From contig OX336348.1 of NCBI GenBank assembly GCA_946902875.1, forward strand, positions 17,137,741 through 17,201,740: a stretch of 64,000 nt of DNA, given 5' to 3'. A program made the translations under genes and the position numbers. Within the stretch, counting starts at the first letter, position 1. Each line of letters opens with the position of its first letter. This DNA is from Nematopogon swammerdamellus (lineage: Eukaryota; Arthropoda; Insecta; Lepidoptera; Adelidae). Positions 60,991 through 64,000 of this stretch are shown here, in pieces. Below the pieces are notes generated by a model. The model was given only the letters and a program-made list of their open reading frames with translations. It had not been told where the DNA came from and searched no databases.

Positions 60991-61265
60991 ATAAGGTAAG
61001 AAGGGAATAATAAATATGGCAAAATAAATATCTGAATCTGAATCTGAAGGGACCTACAGTTTGACGTGCAATCCGAACCACGGTTGGGCTTATAATTTTT
61101 TATTTCATTCGTTTGGTTTAAACCATTAAGTGTCTTATATTTTTGAAATCGCCTTTAGAAGCTCTTGCCAATGATACCCACTCGGTGGGGCTTGAAGAAA
61201 ATATTTTTTTAAAGTGTGACAATATGGGGTCCCACGGCCGCCATTTTTAATTTATTGAAAATTTT

Positions 61266-61593
61266 CGGCGAGGCCGAAGGCCGAGCTGCGTTCAGGAAGA
61301 CGATAAACCTGCTCGAAGACAGTAAGTAACTATGGGCGAGGCCGAAGGCCGAGCTGCGTTCAGGAATACGATAAACCTTCTCGAAGACAGTAAGTAACCA
61401 TGGGCGAGGCCGAAGGCCGAGCTGCGTTCAAGAAGACGATAAACCTGCTCGAAGACAGTAAGTAACTATGGGCGAGGCCGAAGGCCGAGCTGCGTTCAGG
61501 AATACGATAAACCTTCTCGAAGACAGTAAGTAACCATGGGCGAGGCCGAAGGCCGAGCTGCGTTCAAGAAGACGATAAACCTTCTCGAAGACT
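61266..61593 (+). repeat. 68-bp minisatellite, 5 units
   Basis: Successive units start at about 61267, 61335, 61403, 61471 and 61539, each 68 bp. Units alternate between AAGACGATAAACCTGCTC and AATACGATAAACCTTCTC types, so a 2-unit block was duplicated. Confidence 0.93.
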
Positions 61594-61595
61594 TT

Positions 61596-62070
61596 ATCCT
61601 ATCCTATCCTATCCTATCCTATCCTATCCTATCCTATCCTATCCTATCCTATCCTATCCTATCCTATCCTATCCTATCCTATCCTATCCTATCCTATCCT
61701 ATCCTATCCAATCCAATCCTATCCTATCCTATCCTATCCTATCCTATCCTATCCTATCCTATCCTATCCTATCCTATCCTATCCTATCCTATCCTATCCT
61801 ATCCTATCCTATCCTATCCTATCCTATCCTATCCTATCCTATCCTATCCTATCCTATCCTATCCTATCCTATCCTATCATATCCTATCCTATCCTATCCT
61901 ATCCTATCCTATCCTATCCTATCCTATCCTATCCTATCCTATCCTATCCTATCCTATCCTATCCTATCCTATCCTACCCTATCCTATCCTATTCTATCCT
62001 ATCCTATCCTATCCTATCCTATCCTATCCTATCCTATCCTATCCTATTCTATCCTATCCTATCCTATCCT
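61596..62070 (+). repeat. (ATCCT)n array in macrosatellite unit 2
   Basis: 95 pentamers carrying the same ordered variants as unit 1 (ATCCA x2 at 61706, ATCAT 61876, ACCCT 61976, ATTCT 61991 and 62046). Confidence 0.97.
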
Positions 62071-62504
62071 ATAAGGTAAGAAGGGAATAATAAATATGGC
62101 AAAATAAATATCTGAATCTGAATCTGAAGGGACCTACAGTTTGACGTGCAATCCGAACCACGGTTGGGCTTATAATTTTTTATTTCATTCGTTTGGTTTA
62201 AACCATTAAGTGTCTTATATTTTTGAAATCGCCTTTAGAAGCTCTTGCCAATGATACCCCACTCGGTGGGGCTTGAAGAAAATATTTTTTTAAAGTGTGA
62301 CAATATGGGGTCCCACGGCCGCCATTTTTAATTTATGGAAAAATTTGGTACCCTATGACAAGGGGACCATCATAACAAATCGATTGACACCACGATCATC
62401 AAAATCGAATGAGTAGTTTAGGAGTTACGGTGGAACATCCGTACATACCCAGCCACATAGACTGCCAACCACATTACCCTCCTTTTTGGCTCTGCCATAG
62501 TCGG

Positions 62505-63740
62505 GTAAAAAAGACTCAAAACCTGTACCATAAATAAAATAAACTAAAAAGTAAGAAACAAGATATTTGGGCGCCATGGCAGTGCTTCCCTTCAGACGTT
62601 GCTATCATCGTCTTATTGGGCAAGAGCAGTCTTTTCATTTTCCTGTTTATTTAGTTTTATTGAAGTCTTCTGGCAGTTTCACATTAATAACGTTATAATT
62701 AAATTGAAATGCCGTAGTCGTGCGTTGTCAGCTATAAAAAAAAATTATCTACTTAACTTTAAATATACGAAAATACTTTTATTTAGGTTTCCGTATGCCG
62801 TACGTATTATATTTAATATTATATTTAAGCCTACGCCGTCTGTCTGTCTGTCCGTCCGTCTGTCTGTCCTAGTGCTGTATCTTTGGAACCGTAATAGGTA
62901 GACAGTTGAAATTTTCACAGAATTATGTGTTATTTACCTACTACTACTGAGTAACTCTAATGAATAAATGAAAGGTTATAGGATTATATTATTGTGGCCG
63001 ATTGCTGTTGTATGAGTCGAGGCAAAATATTTTACTTTCCTTATCCTTTCCACGCCGTAGTCGTGCGTTGTCAGCTATAAAAAAAATTATGCTTGATTGA
63101 CGCCATCTCGTTGTTAATTTTGCTATCATGCTGAGGAAGTGACAGAGAGGGAGTGAGGGAGTGAGCGAGTGATGGAGGGGAAGAGGGAATGAGGGAGGGA
63201 GGTAAAGATAATATTTTGCCTCGACTCATACAACAGCAATCGGCCACAATAATATAATCCTATAACCTTGCATTTATTCATTAGAGTTACTCAGTAGTAG
63301 TAGGTAAATAACACATAATTCTGTGAAAATTTCAACTGTCTACCTATTACGGTTCCAAAGATACAGCAGTAGGACAGACAGACGGACGGACAGACAGACA
63401 GACGGCGTAGGCTTAAATATAATATTAAATATAATCCGTACGGGATACGGAAACCTAAAGAAAAGTATTTTCGTATATTTAAAGTTAAGTAGATAATTTT
63501 TTTTATAGCTGACAACGCACGACTACGGCATTTCAATTTAATTATAACGTTATTAATGTGAAACTGCCAGAAGACTTCAATAAAACTAAATAAACAGAAA
63601 AATCAAAAGACTGCTCTTACCCAATAAGACGATGATAGCAACGTCCGAAGGGAAGCACTGCCGTGGCGCCCAAATATCTTGTTTCTTACTTTTTAGTTTA
63701 TTTTATTTATGGTACAGGTTTTGAGTCTTTTTTTAGTTTT
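62505..63740. mobile_element. Giant palindrome, copy 2 of the foldback element
   Basis: The left arm, about 62505-63035, is the reverse complement of about 63205-63740 over roughly 500 bp, with a spacer of about 170 bp. The arms match those at 56395-57412 but reach further inward. Confidence 0.85.
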
Positions 63741-63844
63741 TTTTATTATAGTTACTTTTTTCCATAGTCGGGTTACAGTTTTTTAAACTTTATTTTTTAT
63801 TTCATTCTTTTTAGTAATATTACATAAATAAAACTTCTCGAATA

Positions 63845-64000
63845 AGTAAGTAACTATGGGCGAGGCCGAAGGCCGAGCTGCGTTCAGGAAGACGAATAAC
63901 CTTCTCGAAGACAGTAAGTAACTATGGGCGAGGCCGAAGGCTGAGCTGCGTTCAGGAAGACGATAAACCTTCCCGAAGACAGTAAGTAACTATGGGCGAG
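63845..64000 (+). repeat. 68-bp minisatellite running off the window
   Basis: At least two units plus the start of a third (GGGCGAG) at the last base. The preceding 63796-63850 equals 57412-57470. Confidence 0.9.

Larger units (their letters stand above)
60117..62340 (+). repeat. Macrosatellite of about 0.9-1.1 kb units
   Basis: Each unit is: AAGGTAAGAAGGGAATAATA ... GGGGCTTGAAGAAAATATTT, then 68-bp repeats (3 in unit 1, 5 in unit 2), then an (ATCCT)n array. Units start at 60117, 60992 and 62072 (third partial). Non-array parts are nearly identical. Confidence 0.9.

Noticed and set aside
59517..62090. Open frames of repeated SYPIL residues
   Set aside because: A pentamer array gives three equivalent frames; this is (ATCCT)n satellite, not protein.
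1..64000. CRISPR arrays, bacterial operons or viral genomes
   Set aside because: No regularly spaced repeats with unique spacers, no prokaryotic gene organisation and no viral structural genes were seen; the repeats are eukaryotic transposons and satellites.

Overview
The window looks like nuclear DNA of an insect, most likely a moth or butterfly. The gene structure is eukaryotic (many small exons, GT-AG introns), the introns are loaded with SINEs, MITEs and 5'-truncated LINEs, and several repeats (ends carrying CGGAACCCT or GCAGTCGGGT) are of a kind I associate with Lepidoptera. I cannot name the species. No RNA gene, CRISPR array or bacterial feature is supported.

Two host genes can be rebuilt exon by exon, with matching splice phases at every junction. 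(1) On the + strand at 1333-12552 are the last six exons of an ARID-domain DNA-binding protein, closest to the ARID5 group. They give 1009 codons plus a stop; the 5' exons lie left of the window. (2) On the - strand from 48402 down to 22017 is the complete coding sequence of the U4/U6 snRNP protein PRPF4 (Prp4): 12 exons, 538 codons, an SFM domain followed by seven WD40 repeats. The two genes converge tail to tail, with about 9.5 kb of repeat-filled DNA between them.

Almost everything else is mobile or tandem DNA. Region 1-11.2 kb: ARID introns with SINEs, a Tc1/mariner-type MITE, a 28-bp minisatellite and direct repeats around the largest ARID exon. Region 12.5-22 kb: the ARID 3' UTR, then nested palindromic MITEs and a P-superfamily MITE that still encodes the start of a THAP domain. 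Region 22-48 kb: PRPF4 introns with a 1.8-kb hAT derivative, a mariner remnant, a 490-bp SINE tandem repeat, a CAGT-rich array, a 3.66-kb foldback element carrying a broken PIN-like gene, and a 727-codon LINE reverse transcriptase. Region 48.5-55.6 kb: upstream of PRPF4, nested foldback elements with two more LINE remnants. Region 55.6-64 kb: a second P-type MITE, two giant palindromes, an R4/Dong-like LINE end inside a (TA)n tract, and a macrosatellite of (ATCCT)n arrays and 68-bp repeats that runs off the right edge.

The strongest new leads are the two P-type MITEs with perfect 8-bp target duplications, the 3.66-kb foldback with a SINE mirrored in both arms, a modular SINE system in which several heads and tails are recombined, and an open reading frame formed by fusion of two tandem R4-like copies. 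No database search was possible: family names rest on recognised motifs, and the identities quoted were read by eye.
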